From the NCBI RefSeq assembly GCF_000264905.1, contig NW_006763146.1, positions 975,632 through 1,039,631 of the forward strand: a DNA stretch of 64,000 nt, read 5' to 3'. A program made the position numbers and the translations under genes. This DNA is from Stereum hirsutum FP-91666 SS1 (lineage: Eukaryota; Basidiomycota; Agaricomycetes; Russulales; Stereaceae). Under the pieces are notes generated by a model. It had not been told where the DNA came from. It ran no database searches and saw nothing but the letters and a program-made list of their open reading frames with translations. Below, piece after piece: positions 47,901-60,038 of the stretch (its first letter is position 1; every line of letters begins with the position of its first letter).

Positions 47901-49471
47901 TGAGCGATACCACTGAGCATGGTGAATTTGGAATGCTCTCCGATCCCGAATCGCTCGCCCATCCAAGGGAAGAAATGGGTCAGGCTGTAGTGCCGTCCCT
48001 TGACGCCCTTGGGGATGCCAGTGCTACCACTCGTGAATGACAAGGTACCGACGCTGTCGGGGCCGAGGACGATGTTTGGATCTGCTTCCGCGAGGGAAAG
48101 CTGCTGCGTCAAGACATCGCTCCCATCCGGTCCTGAACCTCCCACAATCTCGCCGTTGGCCTGAAGCTCAAGCGCAGGGACCTCGACGCATATTTGAAGT
48201 TCGGTGGTGATAAACTCGCGGACAGAAGGGCTGATACTTCCGGCGCCCTTGAGAACCACCAATCCTCGTGGTTGAGCTACACGAAGATATATGGTCTGAC
48301 GTGACGGAGGGTATGCCGGGTCTTTATAATTATGTTAGGGCCGTGTTTGTGCAATGAGATGTAGCGACCAACCGATTACGGAGAAGACAGCACCGGCTTT
48401 GAGAACAGCCATGACCGCCACGACAAGGTCGACACTCCTGTGCGCATAAACCATCACGACGTCTTCCCTTTTGATACCGCCTTGGATGAGATGGTGAGCA
48501 AGAATGTTGGACGCTCGTCTGATGGTGCTATAAGTGAAGGTCTGCTTCTCCTGAGGATCGGTGAGGTTGGCTGCTGGAAGACTCTGGATGACGCATGGCC
48601 TGTCTGGCCATCGTTGCGCGTTGCGGGAGAAGATGTCGGGAATAGCACCCTTGAAGTCGCACCAATTCAGATCGGCTGTGGGGTCGGGTAATGTGGCGCG
48701 TTGCTGTGGCGTCAGCAAAGGGATAGAGCCAACTGGGAGGAGAGGGTTGGAAGCGACCTTGCGAAGAAGCACAGAGAGCTGGTCCATGATATAGGAGATT
48801 CTGGAGGCTCGGAAGAGCAGGGAGTTGTAGATGATGCGGAGGGATATGCGAGGAACGAGCGAAGCATGGGTGGACGCAGCTGGTGGTCGGGTGACGAAAA
48901 TAGTGAGATCGGAGGTAAGACTTGTCGAGCGCACAAAGTTCTCCTTCTGCTCGTCGGTTTCGTCAAAGAATCGTACGCGGAAGAGAGGTCGAGAACCCTC
49001 CACGGTATCGTCTTTGTCCTTGCCCAGAGCGCGAAGGATGGTCTCGTACGGTAACGAGTCCGCCTCGGCCTCCTTCTCCACCTGCTGCACCTTCTGGACT
49101 ACGGCCCAAAATGGGTCACTTGGATCCACTCCCAGTCTAAGTATTAGAGGATCTCTGGCAGATGCAGATGACGAGCCAATAACGAGATCGGAGTCGCCGG
49201 TGTAACGATGAAGTAGGACGGCGAATGCAGCGAGTAAAAGGTGGAAGGCTGAGGTCCCGGAAGATGGTTCGGTTTCTTCATCTTCACCGGAGTTTTCGCT
49301 GTATAGAGCAAGCTTGAGCAGACTCAAAGATGTCTGTTCCGAGAGCTCTGCCGAATGAGCCGCTTCAACGAGTCGTTGACCACCAGACGGACGTGGGTAA
49401 TCAGTCGGAAGGGATATAGAGGGTAGATTTTGGAGCCGTGAGACCACACGGCTAAGAGTATCGTTAGCCAT
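44916..49471 (-). CDS. LYS2: L-2-aminoadipate reductase large subunit
   Basis: Cytosolic enzyme of the fungal alpha-aminoadipate lysine pathway; reduces 2-aminoadipate to its semialdehyde by adenylation, thioesterification and NADPH reduction. The start at 49471 (MANDTLSRVVSRLQNLPS) gives about 1400 residues, the family length. Order: condensation-like N-terminus; adenylation domain with LSFTSGSTGIPKGVKGRHYS, INMYGTTETQRAVSYF, YRSGDLGRYMPDGIVECTGR, DQVKIRGFRIELGEIDTHL and NPNGKIDKPALPF; carrier domain with FFDLGGHSILATRL, whose Ser receives phosphopantetheine (requires a Lys5-type transferase); and a reductase domain with VFLTGATGFLGAFVLRDLL, SSTSAIDS and YGQSKWVSEKL (Tyr-x3-Lys). Introns include one at about 48327-48377 and others near 47830-47880, 46790-46840, 45900-45960 and 45530-45580. 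The C-terminal tail is partly duplicated at about 41600-41690. Confidence 0.96.
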
Positions 49472-49795
49472 GGCGGCGCTAGCTTTCGGTCAACAAGGGT
49501 AGAGCACTTTTGTAGTAGCCGTCAAGTTAGCAATTCATGCAGAGGAGGGAAACTGAAAATCAGTGACTCGAAATTGCGAAAGATAATCGCGTGCATGACA
49601 TCCTGTAGATCGCGATCGCTATAGATAAGATAAAGCTTCATCAAGCTTTGATCAAGCCATAAGTATTGCCGCCGTTCGACGTTTCACCAGGACTCTTTAG
49701 CTTCAGCGCTCAGCTCCTGCTATCACACCTAGCACAACGTTATAGACTCGGACCATGAGAAGAATGTCAGGCTCCCACTGTTTTCTACGAACTGT
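49472..49795. other. Upstream region of LYS2 and of the inverted F-box fragment
   Basis: A 324-bp gap holding the LYS2 promoter. It contains repeated AGATAAG/GATAAG-like and AAGCTT elements (49620-49650) but nothing I can assign. Confidence 0.35.
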
Positions 49796-50566
49796 TTGAA
49801 TCTCAGAGGATCGGTCCGCGGAGTGGCTAAAATTGGGAGGCCGATTACTTATACGTTATTCAAGAGGATCATTGACATCGTGCTATACGAGGTAGAGATA
49901 GATGCCACCCGCAGGACACATCTTCATAAAACGGATCCCGATTTTGGACGGCGATGGAGAGCAATGATGCGTGCGAGACGTTTCTTCCACACTGTGATGA
50001 CAGGTCCGTCATGATTCATCTCAGCTCACTCCTTCCTTCCGGATCATCATCAACGAGCTTGCTGATTGTACACCTGGTATGTACAAAATTGCAGCGCTTT
50101 CATACAGTAGAATAAGTCTCTCGTTGAATGAGGATTATTCGCTTAATCGGTTTTGTCCTAGGGAAACCTTGACCTTACAGGACGATGGCCAGAGCGATAC
50201 CGCCGCGTGAAAGCTCGATGGAACAAATTCATTGCAGATCTCATGGATATTCTCTTGTATGCTCACCCAGAAGTGGTCGAGCGCAAGATAGAGATGCGCG
50301 GTGAAATTCTCGAGGCATACACTGAAACAGCCTATCGAATCGAACCACAAGAAAAGTGGGATCGATTTGCCGCCGAGTGGCATGCCGTCGGTCTTAGCCC
50401 CGAGTATCTTCACGACCATGCAAGGTACATATATAGGCTGCATCCTATGTATTTGACCACCATCGTTTAACAACATAAACAAAGAAACCTTATATATTTT
50501 AACTAAGAATCCTATACCCAAGATCCAAAAATTGAAGCTCATGGACCTTCCTACGGAATGGGTATA
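49796..50566 (+). pseudogene. Truncated inverted copy of the F-box gene N-terminal region
   Basis: Plus-strand counterpart of the first exons of the minus-strand gene at 50570-52977. The first block (AKIGRPITYTLFKRIIDIV ... RARRFFHTVMTG) parallels the first domain of that gene (HRGRPYLKLYQGELENHAI ... LAQRFFENIQ). The second block (GNLDLTGRWPERYRRVKARW, NKFIADLMDILLYAHPE ... YRIEPQEKWDRFAAEW) parallels GSLDLTGRFPERYDRVKSRW, ERFLADMMTVLLHATIK, YYRVEPQDVWDAFAGKW. After a presumed intron (about 50425-50520) it reads IQKLKLMDLPTEW, matching FQKLTLMDLPTELL at the F-box start, and then breaks off where it meets the 3' end of the intact gene. Both blocks are still open, so a short protein could be made. 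Confidence 0.7.
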
Positions 50567-50569
50567 AGT

Positions 50570-52977
50570 CTAGCTTCCCTCCACGACATTCCTCTCCCTG
50601 TTCGCCAACTCAGTCAATGAGAACTTCCAACATCTCCTCGTCGACTTCCCTTCAGGTTGCCTCTCGTCCATACTCAGGTATACGTATGCTGGCATATCTT
50701 TATCCACCTTAACGTCTATCACCCTTCCATCTTCTCCACGCTGGATCCACGAATTGTCACTGAGCGGTCGTGGATATGTAGAGAGGGTCTCAAGCGTCGC
50801 AACGGTGGTAGCCAAGTATCGAGCGAATGTATTGTCGTCACCGAGCAAGTCGAATGACTTCGCGTTTTCGTCCCGGTCGAGACGGAAAAGCCAATCGTCA
50901 TCCAGCTCGATCTTTCCGAGGCTTTCCTCCAAGAAAACCAGACTCCTCGATGTATGGTCCCACTTCTCGAACCGAAAGTTCCATCCGAAGTGCTTGAGGT
51001 TTATGAAGCCTGCGAAGGCAGGAACATATTCGTATGAAGGTAGAGGCCAAGGTATCGGTAGACTGGGCGCCTCTGGTCGTTTCTGACCCCAGTATATGAG
51101 CACGAGCGTTTCGAGCGCAGGAAAAGCACTGGCGATGCGAGCGATGAGGTCTGGTCTGGCGTAAAGAAGGCCGTCGATGTAGAGAACACGCATATGTGGG
51201 GCCCGAGGATATGCTAACGCGTCGAGAAGGGTAAAGATGCTTTCGCGGCGTGCACCACCGTGGACGAGCGTGATGCTGAGATGCGTGAGGGAGAGGTGAG
51301 GACATGGCACGGTATCAAGCCAGGAAGCGAGAGCGGCGATGGAGCGTTGTGGTATATTAGTAAGAACAAGCCGTTCTATGGTCGCGAAAGGATTGATTCG
51401 AGCTCGGAAATTTGCTGCAGGAAGTCGTGTTCCGCCTTCGAAGTTGTGAAAGCTGCCGTGTATTTTGAGGTAGAGTAATTGTGGGCAAAATCCAAGCATG
51501 CTCCACTGGGTGATATGCGAGATCGTAGAAAAGCCCATTGTAAGGTTTACGATGAACGGTAAAGCGTCTACGAATCTTGAATGGTCGTTACTCTCCAGGA
51601 TGTGGACATTCACGGTAGAATCAGTCAGTTCCAGCGTGTGCAGAGTTGGGCAAGCGAGTAGAGTATGAAGGAACTCGTCGTGCAGATTTGTGCTGATGAA
51701 GCGGATTGTGTGCAGATTCGAACAGGATTCGAAGAGATGGCATAAGAGTGCTTCAAAGTTAACACGAAACTCAGGAGAGATGTTCGCCAGCCAGCCCCAG
51801 GGTTGCAGCCGGATATTTCTGTCGATGATAAGTTCGGGTCTCCATTGATCAGCGTATGTGATCTTTCGAACAAACTGTAAGGCACTATCAGGATGGGATA
51901 GAGTGTTCTGGAGGCGTGAGACCAAGCGTCCGCGCTCGTCCAATGCAAGAGCTTTGAGATACGGGTCTGTCATGTGAGGATCGTCGCGCCTTGAGTCCCA
52001 GTCGACCTTGTTCCAATCTGGCTTGCAGCGGAACAAGAATCCGAGTTCCTGTATGGCCGAGAGGAGAAGAGCGTATGATAAGGAGTCTACTCCAATTGTG
52101 AACAAGGGAAGTTTTCTTTACGGTATATCGGTAACGCAACGATATCTCGTGCAATGCGCGGCAGGTTCTCCCAATAAACTTGAGTTCGTGTTGGCTAGCA
52201 AGCCCTAGGATATGATCCAATAGCTCCGTAGGTAGGTCCATGAGTGTAAGTTTCTGGAACATTGGCATCGGGTGCTGAGCTAGTACGGCAAGCGTCTCCC
52301 TGTGAGATCACATCAGGTATATTCCATCCAAGAAATAAAATAGGAGGTCTACCGTGTGCGCCGCTCAAGAGATTCAAGGTCAAGTCCTTCATGAATCTTC
52401 CACTTCCCGGCGAACGCATCCCATACGTCTTGAGGTTCGACGCGGTAGTACTCTATCTCGACAGTTTTGATTGTGGCATGCAAAAGGACGGTCATCATGT
52501 CGGCCAAGAACCTCTCCCATCGTGACTTTACGCGGTCATATCTTTCTGGGAAGCGCCCCGTGAGGTCCAAGCTACCCTGAAGTGACCATGATCAGATATC
52601 AGTGAAACGCCATTGACCAAATGACTAATAACTTTTTAAGACCTTGTGAAACCCCTGGAACAATTGAGCCAGTGTCAGATCCTATATCGGCGAGTTGTCG
52701 TCAAGCCAGAGACCTCACGAACCTGGATATTCTCAAAGAATCGCTGCGCAAGGATAGAACTCTTATACCAGTGACGGAAGTTAGCAGCCCCACTTTGAGC
52801 TACGCTGATTGCGTGGTTCTCCAATTCGCCTTGGTACAGCTTCAAGTACGGTCTGCCTCTGTGGTAATTCAAAGCCGCGTCGATGCCTGTCACGACCACA
52901 GCAGTATGAGACGGTTAGTTGCCGTCGTGTCATAACTCTAGCCACAGACCTTCTTCAATTTCTGGCTCTGAATCCAT
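50570..52977 (-). CDS. F-box/LRR-like protein with unrecognised N-terminal domain
   Basis: Start placed at 52977 (MDSEPEIEEG), joined over a 60-nt intron to IDAALNYHRGRPYLKLYQGE, then over further introns to GSLDLTGRFPERYDRVKSRW (exon about 52565-52355) and ETLAVLAQHPMPMFQKLTL. The F-box follows: LMDLPTELLDHILGLASQHE, LKFIGRTCRALHEISLRYRY. After an intron the last exon (52105-50570 frame) gives about 500 residues of irregular leucine-rich repeats (LHTLELTDSTVNVHILES; LSLTHLSITLVHGG; LETLVLIYWGQKRPE). The role is probably SCF substrate recognition. The roughly 140-residue N-terminal part before the F-box is not a domain I recognise; it also exists in the inverted copy at 49796-50566. Starting at 52268 (MPMFQKL) is the shorter alternative. 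Confidence 0.72.
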
Positions 52978-53361
52978 GGGTGAAAATTAGAAGAAAGGGA
53001 ATGCGACGACAGGCCTGGGCCAAGTCGGAGGAACGACGCGTCGCGCTCAGGTTTGCTGACTAAGAAAACATCTTTGAGCGAGCCCCTGTGGCCCATCTCG
53101 CGCCACCCATTTATCCTTGAACTGAGGATCATCTCTCGTCCATGACTTGACAAGTACAAATACACCAAAATTCCGTTATATCTACAAACAATGTTTAATC
53201 TTCTCCAGCCACATCCGTCCTATGAGCGACGTAGCGCTCGGTTCCAACTCCAAACTGTTTTCAACCATCTCTCGTCCATGTCTGAAATTTGTGCGACGGC
53301 TGATCCTCCATACAACCTGTCCTTCAAATCGAAAGCTAAATCCTTCTTCTGTGCAAAAAAC
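52978..53361. other. Intergenic region, F-box promoter and RNase T2 3' flank
   Basis: A 384-bp gap with both neighbours on the minus strand. The minus-strand frame at 52938-53168 overlaps the F-box start but lacks a family match; it is probably leader or promoter sequence. Confidence 0.4.
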
Positions 53362-54794
53362 TTAATCTAGGAAGAGACCGTCTTCGGCTTCCACGATATC
53401 TGGGAGGGGCAAGATGACGTGCGAGTCGCCCTACAAAAGCACATCAAACGCGACAAGAAAGAAATAAAAGTACCGTCAGTTTCACGCTCATCCGAATACA
53501 AAGACCACAAGCGATAAGGGAAGCAAACGATTGGACTCACTCTCCCTGCTCAAACTTCCCGTCCTGCAACGGCCCCAACGCATTCAAATAGAACTGCACC
53601 GAAGTCAGCGCGCCGTTGGTGCAGACAAGGTCGGGCGTGTAGCTCGTTCCGGATTGAATAGCATCTTGCATAGCGGAGGCAGAGTATTTCTTTGAGGAGG
53701 AGGGCGTGATCTATACATACACGGTCGCAATTAAGTTAGCGCCTGCAAGTGTTTAGTGAAGGAGAGATATGATATGTACGCCTGCGTCGGAAAGGGCCTG
53801 ATAGACGTTCAGCTCTTGGAAGAGGTTGACGATGGTCTGGAAGTAGAGCGTCGCCTAGTAGCACGGGGAACCATAACCACAGGTTCAATGGCAGACGGGT
53901 AGAGAAATAGTACGTACTTCAGCACCGCTAGTATATCCCGAAAAGCACGAAGGTTCCAGCGTCGAAACACAAGTCCCATGCGTTGACCATTCATGCGCCC
54001 AGAAAGCCTCAGGGCTCTCGTCGTTCGATTGCCAGTAAGTCTCCATGACTTTTGACGCAGTTGGCCACACAACGTCAGTAAAATGAGACAGAAACCGAAA
54101 AGTAGTGAGACGTACAAGACTTAAGCTGAGAAGGCAAGTTGTTCGAGATGCTTGAGGACGAGTAATCCCTGCTCGAATCACAGTTCTCATAGAATTGACC
54201 ATTACACTTGTCCGGCCAGAGCCCGTGAATCCCGAATCTATCCTCACACATCTAGCCTTGAACGTCTTCCAGCGTGAACGCAAACAAGGGAGACACTCAC
54301 GAATCCGCCTCCCCAATATCTAAATCCCAAAGTTGTACATGGACCAGCGCCCCACCGGGCGTCACGACACAACAACTATCTACACTCCCGCTCTCCGCCT
54401 CAGTCGAACAGCTCAGCACCGCCGGATCAGGGCACGTTTGGGCTGGCTCCACGGCCGCACTCGTACGGTGCTTATGGTGCCTCTGGTGCACGCGCAGCTG
54501 CTTGCCTTCCCCGCGGACGGGACGGCGAGGGTTGAAGACTCCAGAACCGTCTGAGCCGGAGGTGCCAGAGGGGTCTGAGGATCCGGAGCCGGTGAGGATG
54601 TTCTCGACGTTGGGGTCGGAGAAGTCGATGCCGCCGGAGAGGTTATAATATCCAGGAACAGAGGAGAGCTTTCCAGAACAAGTATTGAGATGGGTGGGAG
54701 GCGTGGCGAGATGAGACAAATCGCTAGGGTTTGAGTCGAGCTGGAGATTGTCAAAGAAAGGTACAAGAGACAAGAAGGCCTGTAGAAGCTGCAT
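53362..54794 (-). CDS. Secreted ribonuclease T2
   Basis: Endoribonuclease that cuts single-stranded RNA via 2',3'-cyclic phosphates; secreted or vacuolar. The start at 54794 gives MQLLQAFLSLVPFFDNLQ, a short hydrophobic leader. A Cys-rich region follows with CCVVTPGGALVHVQLWDLD. Exon junctions then give the two catalytic motifs: CAS1 FGIHGLWPDKCNGQFYENCD (near 54300-54190) and CAS2 EAFWAHEWSTHGTCVSTLEP (near 53940-54000). Later exons give LYFQTIVNLFQELNVYQALS, TPSSSKKYSASAMQDAIQSG, LVCTNGALTSVQFYLNALGP and the end ILPLPDIVEAEDGLFLD at 53362. Both active-site histidine clusters are present, so it should be active. The frame is open upstream to 55217 (MERLIASLLFVHSFWYLFGL), an alternative signal-like start. 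Confidence 0.9.
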
Positions 54795-56382
54795 CGTAGC
54801 TAGCGACTGATTGAGAGAGGAGTGTGGGGGGAAAGTGCAAGATCCTGAGAGGATAACAACGGGGGCCCCACTGCACAGTCCCTGGCCTTTATAGAATACG
54901 AGAGTGTGACGACACGCAAGATGCAGGAGATGGATCACCAATGGAAGCACGCTTCGCGAAGACAGAGTGAATGATTCGGGCCACACGTGCGTACGTAGTA
55001 GAGATAAGTGGGCGGCCGAGTCTTCTTCTACACCGGTGTCACCGCTTGAGCAACGCAGATTGTAGTGACTTGAATGGAATCCGGGATCGACGCCACATAT
55101 GCAGGCAGTCCAAAGCTCGGAAGCAAAGCTGTAGATCTTCGTCCTATGACAACTAACAAGCCCAAAGAGATACCAGAAGGAGTGTACAAAAAGAAGAGAG
55201 GCTATCAGTCTCTCCAAATAGCTGCGGACTGGAGAGACAGAAGTTCCGGTGATGAAAGTGAGTAGGGGATCGTGTGAGGAATGGATGATACTTGGGGAGT
55301 TACGGAGCAGCGAAGAAAGCTTGAATAAGAACGTTCGACCGGTCAGCTGTGATTAGCTATAGGAGGGAGTTCATGCTCATGTCCGAATGGTGTACCTGTG
55401 TCCCATAAATGTTGAGCAACGCCGCTATACGGCATCGTATACCTGCAAAAGTTGAGAACGTTCGCTACGCGCCTGACCCGTCAGAGAAAAAGACGTTGGC
55501 CCAGATAGTGATGCGGGAGTCGTCGAGAACGTGGCCCCACGCGACCCACCGGCGACGTTTAGCGTGAGTCGTGGCGGTCTCAAGTGGCGACGTGTGCCAA
55601 CCATGACCCCTACCTTAAATTGTAGTGCTAATATATGCCCTCACATGCCTAGGAAATTTGTATCTAGAGTCGTTAACAATATAATGCTCGAAGGTTTTCT
55701 CGAAGGTACCAAATCTTGCGAGTTGACGCGGAGGTTTTGACAGTCGTGTGGCGTCGTGTCCACGAAGAATGCTCACTGTGAATTCCATGCACCACACGGC
55801 TTCATAAAACAAACAACTCACATCAGGTCCTGCCCAGATTTCATTCCAATTTATGTGGTTACCAAGATTCCAAACTGCTTCAGACAATGTGAGGATAAGT
55901 ATGGCCTCGCATGCCAGTCATCGGGCGAAATTGCACAACTCTGGTCGGCTATTCCGGATTGCTTCCGGCTCACCGGAGCTGCCAATCGCCCGACACTCGT
56001 ACTTACCACCTCTTTGCAAGCACTGGCGACGGATTGAGGATCCAGGCTCCCTCTTCCAGCCAGCAGTCCTCCGGTCAGAAGAACGAGCTCGGGATGTCGT
56101 CGAGTCGGGAGTCGTCGAAGTTCGTCTACAGTCCGCACTTCCGAGGAAGCGCGCTCTAAAAATAGGTTTCTCGTCCTCCGAGCTTTGCCCCTATTTTCAA
56201 CTAACCGCACTCTCCGTCCTCTCTCCCTTTCTCTCCCCTCAATCTCGCCTTCGCCTCTCTCGCTCTGTGACTCTCTCGTCGTCCGAGCTCAACGCGATGA
56301 CGTCAAACGTCAGACATGGTCCGTGCGCCATTGCACTCGAGCTACATAAGGCCGCTGGCTCGCGCCCCTCTCGTCCCCTCCT

Positions 56383-56470
56383 TCTCGCTCCCTCCCCTCT
56401 CGCTCCCTCTCGCTCCCTCTCCTCTCGCTCCCTCTCCTCTCGCTCCCTCCCCTCTCGCTCCATCCCCTCC
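56383..56470. repeat. CT-rich minisatellite (units of about 15 bp)
   Basis: Imperfect tandem array built on CTCTCGCTCCCTC, with five to seven recognisable units differing by one or two bases. It is strongly strand-biased (pyrimidines on the plus strand). It produces the spurious Ser-Leu-Pro-rich and Arg/Glu-rich frames seen on the two strands. Confidence 0.75.
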
Positions 56471-59370
56471 CGCACCATCCTCTCATCCTCTCCCAACGCC
56501 GGTCCACCTTCTCGCACTCTTAGCTCTGCGCCATTCCCGCCCTTCGCCTTAGATCTCCCCTCTCACTCCCGCTCTCGAATGCCTTCCCATATACTCACCC
56601 GCTATTCTTCACCCAGGAGCAAGAATCTTTTCAAGAAGAACTCACCGTTACTTGATTGCTACGGACGAGGCAGAAAGTGCACGGAGTTGTAGGGTGATAA
56701 TATAAAGTATGGTCCGAGTTTTACCATACTCTTCCAGCATTCAGGCCTGCGAGGAGGGTCCAGGTGCGTCACTCACTATTTGTAACTCAATGACTTACGT
56801 ACTCACGTTGCTCTCTCGCTGTAGTGTTCTCATCTACCGGTCGATATTTTGTTGTGTGTCGTACGTTTTCACGGTGCTTTCGGTGTTTCTCGAGCCCAAA
56901 TGAGTTTCTCTTTATACTTAGCATATATTGAGGGTTGGAGGGTATGGTATGTGATAGGCTGTTTGTTGCTGTCCTTATATATTGTACCACACTGTAACTA
57001 CCAGTGCCAATATAATGTCATTTGATCTTTTCTCCACGAGTGACCAGTAAAAAAGCACCCCAATCATTAAAAAAAAAACCAGTATGGGCAACAGCAACAG
57101 CCTGTGCATGATAGTGTCTCATAAGCTCGCAATTATTTGTGTGAACACCCACGGGACGCGATGTTCAGCATAAAATATGCGCCACACATGCTCTGCGACC
57201 ACTCACGACGCGCCACAATTCTGGAAACTGTCCTCAACAGTCGTGAGCGAAGTAACCATTGAGGCCCGTCGCAACCTCGACAACTCTAGTCAAGACTCAC
57301 GGTAGAGATATTCCCCATAGATATTCTAGGTGCGGTTGTGTCAGGTTCTCGAGGATCGCGTCGAGCCATCGACCATGTGTGGCGTCGGATGGTCAAGTAT
57401 TCCGGCGACTAATTTGCTGACGCCTTGGGAGGGCACAAAATCAGTAGTTCGTACTCTATCCGGAGCTCTGAGGATCGGTTATGTATGGGCTCCATCGTCC
57501 AGTTGTCAGGTGTGGCGAAAAAAAAAGTACCAGGGGGATTACGCGTTCTCGGTCCTTCCTTGGATAAGACCTCAGAGCTGAGATTTGCCAGGACCTGCAG
57601 CAGTTGATTCTAGATCTGGTCAGTGAAAGGTATAGTATAGCCTTCGGCAACAAAAATTCAGACGACTGGAAGGAAGGAAGGAGGACTGCCCCGCTGGTTG
57701 GCCCAATTTTACCACGTCGACACGCGCGAATGAGTGTGGCCCCGAGTCTGTGTGGCTCTCCCCCCTTGAGTCCTGACCATCGACACCATCATGCAAGAGT
57801 ACCTCTCTACAATACATTTAACCTGTCTTATGGCCTCCTGAGAGCTCAAGGTCGATACACTCCTGGGTAGAGAGCTGTGGTGAAGTACTTATATCATATT
57901 TGACATTGTGGCAGCAGGCTGAGATGGACGCGCGCACTCTTCGCTTCTCTCATCCATGGGTGCTCCTCATCAGCCAGATGCTCACGGCTTGCCCGATTGA
58001 AATACCGTCTACTCTGCTCCTGGGGACCAACCTTGAACCGTTCTGCACTGTGCGTGCTTTGAACTGGGCTCTGTAGTGCCGATGCAGTTCGTTGCGTCCA
58101 TTACGGAAAGGGAGTCGACATCCTTAACTCTCTTGTGCACGTATTTTGTTTGGACCGGTCGATTGTGATCCTGCCTCGAACTGCAAGCGACAATATCTTT
58201 TCCGGTGCGTTGTCGCCCCCATTCACTCCGACGCAGATACTCCTCACAAAATCTCTTCTGCTCTCCCTCCCCATTTTTATACGTCCCTTCCACCTCGCTT
58301 CCCACCTCGATCCATCTCCTATGACGCGCAAACGCAGGTGCCCCCGGTCCACGTTACTCCTACACCTCCGCTGCATTAAGCCAGACCTGGGTCAACTATG
58401 TACCTAGAAGATCACTGAGTCGGGTAGGAACGTCTTCGCAGGCATACAAGCTTGTTCGGACGACGACTACATACATAAGATGATCGCGCTGAACGAAAAG
58501 GTACGTTCCCATTTATTTTCTTGTCCACCATAGCTTTTGATTTTGTATATCGTGCATCTCACTTCTGCCCTATTCCATCCATTCGTTTTCCGTTTTTTTC
58601 CTCAATGCCGTTAAGGGTTTCGGTCAGCCTTCCGTTTGTTTGCTTCTTCGACGCGTTTGTACCTGACAGGGGCATATCGGATGAGTGCTTACTTTGTTGA
58701 ACATAGCCTGTCATCGTCCGGAGAGTCAAGGATTGTGAGATGTGGTCGGAGGGCAAGAGTGCCGCGACCTTCATACTCGCGTGAATGTCCTTCTACTGCT
58801 AATACCATGCGTCTCCTTAGCTCTGATTTATCCTATCCCTAACTCTTTTACCGTATTAGGATCGAAAGCAAGCTCATCTTGGTACGTATTCTTCCATGGC
58901 TCCAATACCATATCACGTACCGTCGAAAATCTCGTCTCGTAAGCCAAACTTCTACCTTCACTCCCTCTTTCGACGCCCATCTTCTCAACGGCTTGCAACG
59001 ACTTCGTGCTCGAAGAAGGATCTGAAACGTAGGTGTCTTCTCGTCGTACATTGCTCCCACACTGAAATCTCGCGTCAGCACACCCTAGTGTGCACTCCTC
59101 ATTATTTCTCTCGTGGATGCTGCTTGAGAGAGCCGAGATCGTCTCGCTTGTCGTGCGGGTGAGAAGGGCGTGCGCTATGAGGAGGAAAGGCATTCTTCGA
59201 GGTTGTTCCCTCTGCTGCTCACACTCATGTGGTCGCCGCGTCCAATTCAGTTCAGGCTTCTCTATGCAGCATAACACCGACACATTCGTTGTATCGGAAA
59301 GTCGCGAAACAAATCTCGTGCGTTCTTCCACTCTACTTTACCATCCTTCGAGATTTTGGCAAGCCTTCTT

Positions 59371-59486
59371 TTATTAACATGCTAATAAAGCTTTTAATCA
59401 CAGGTTATTAACTCGGAATTTCACATTGTTATTAACACTGTAAAAAATGTGTTAATAAAGAGGCTCGGACCCCGGTTGTTAATAAC
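59371..59486. repeat. Cluster of TTATTAAC / GTTAATAA inverted and direct repeats
   Basis: Within 116 bp: TTATTAACA at 59371, GTTATTAAC at 59404 and 59428, GTTAATAA at 59451 and GTTAATAAC at 59478. The copies at 59428 and 59451 form an inverted pair (TTATTAACAC / GTGTTAATAA, 10-bp arms, 10-nt spacer). The stretch is AT-rich against its flanks. It could be a transposon relic or a binding-site cluster. Confidence 0.55.
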
Positions 59487-60038
59487 ATGGGTGAGACTCG
59501 CCCCGGGAATTATTCACGGAACCCTACTCCTCTTTTCTGAGTCCACCGACTTTCGTTGCAGAACAGTGTTGAAGCTTGAAGCTTGAAACCCGGTCCCATT
59601 CACAACCTCTGACATCGTGTGGCCTAGCCTGCAGCAGCAGCGAAGCTACCCACTCTCTCTCCGACTTCCCTGCGTGCCGCCAACCCTGGTAAGAAAAACT
59701 TGTGATCAGAGGTGAAACTCCACCCGCTAGATATCCTCTCGGATACGACACGGCAAGCGGTCAATTTTTCTCTCTCACGCGTGCAATGGATACAGCGAAC
59801 ACCCATGATCCGGGACAGGACGCTCCCATGCTCAGTCCGCATGACTGTCCCCTGGCGCTGGTCTCGACGTCTTCCCGTAATCCTTGAGGCGCGTGTCCGG
59901 GAGTTCCCCTCTCGCACCGTATCCTTGGCCGCATGTATCTTCCTTTGTCGATGCCTTATCGATATCCTGGTACTCCAGCACCCACAGGCTCTCGTCAGTC
60001 GAGAGTCGCTCCTAGCTCGCTCTCTAGCTCTGGTGGTC

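Larger units (their letters stand above)
54795..60038. other. 5.2-kb gene-poor region
   Basis: No supported gene. Plus-strand frame 55853-56692 is largely built on a Ser/Pro/Arg low-complexity tract from the CT-rich array at 56383-56470. Minus-strand frame 58828-59331 (167 codons) contains YETRFSTVRDMVLEPWKNTY but no family I know and no exon partners. Overlapping frames on both strands elsewhere (57330-57870, 58009-58407) look fortuitous. A cluster of GTTATTAAC-type repeats occurs at 59371-59486. Confidence 0.45.

Noticed and set aside
54795..55217. In-frame N-terminal extension of RNase T2 starting MERLIASLLFVHSF
   Set aside because: The start at 54794 already gives a leader and the expected mature protein; the extension has no RNase T2 homology. 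It remains a possible alternative start.
55853..56692. 279-codon plus-strand open frame and its antisense Glu/Arg-rich frames
   Set aside because: Length is due mainly to a CT-rich tandem array; no domain, and the antisense frames show the matching artefact.
58828..59331. 167-codon minus-strand open frame
   Set aside because: Some stretches look protein-like, but I found no family, no exon partners and no clear promoter; listed only as part of the gene-poor region.
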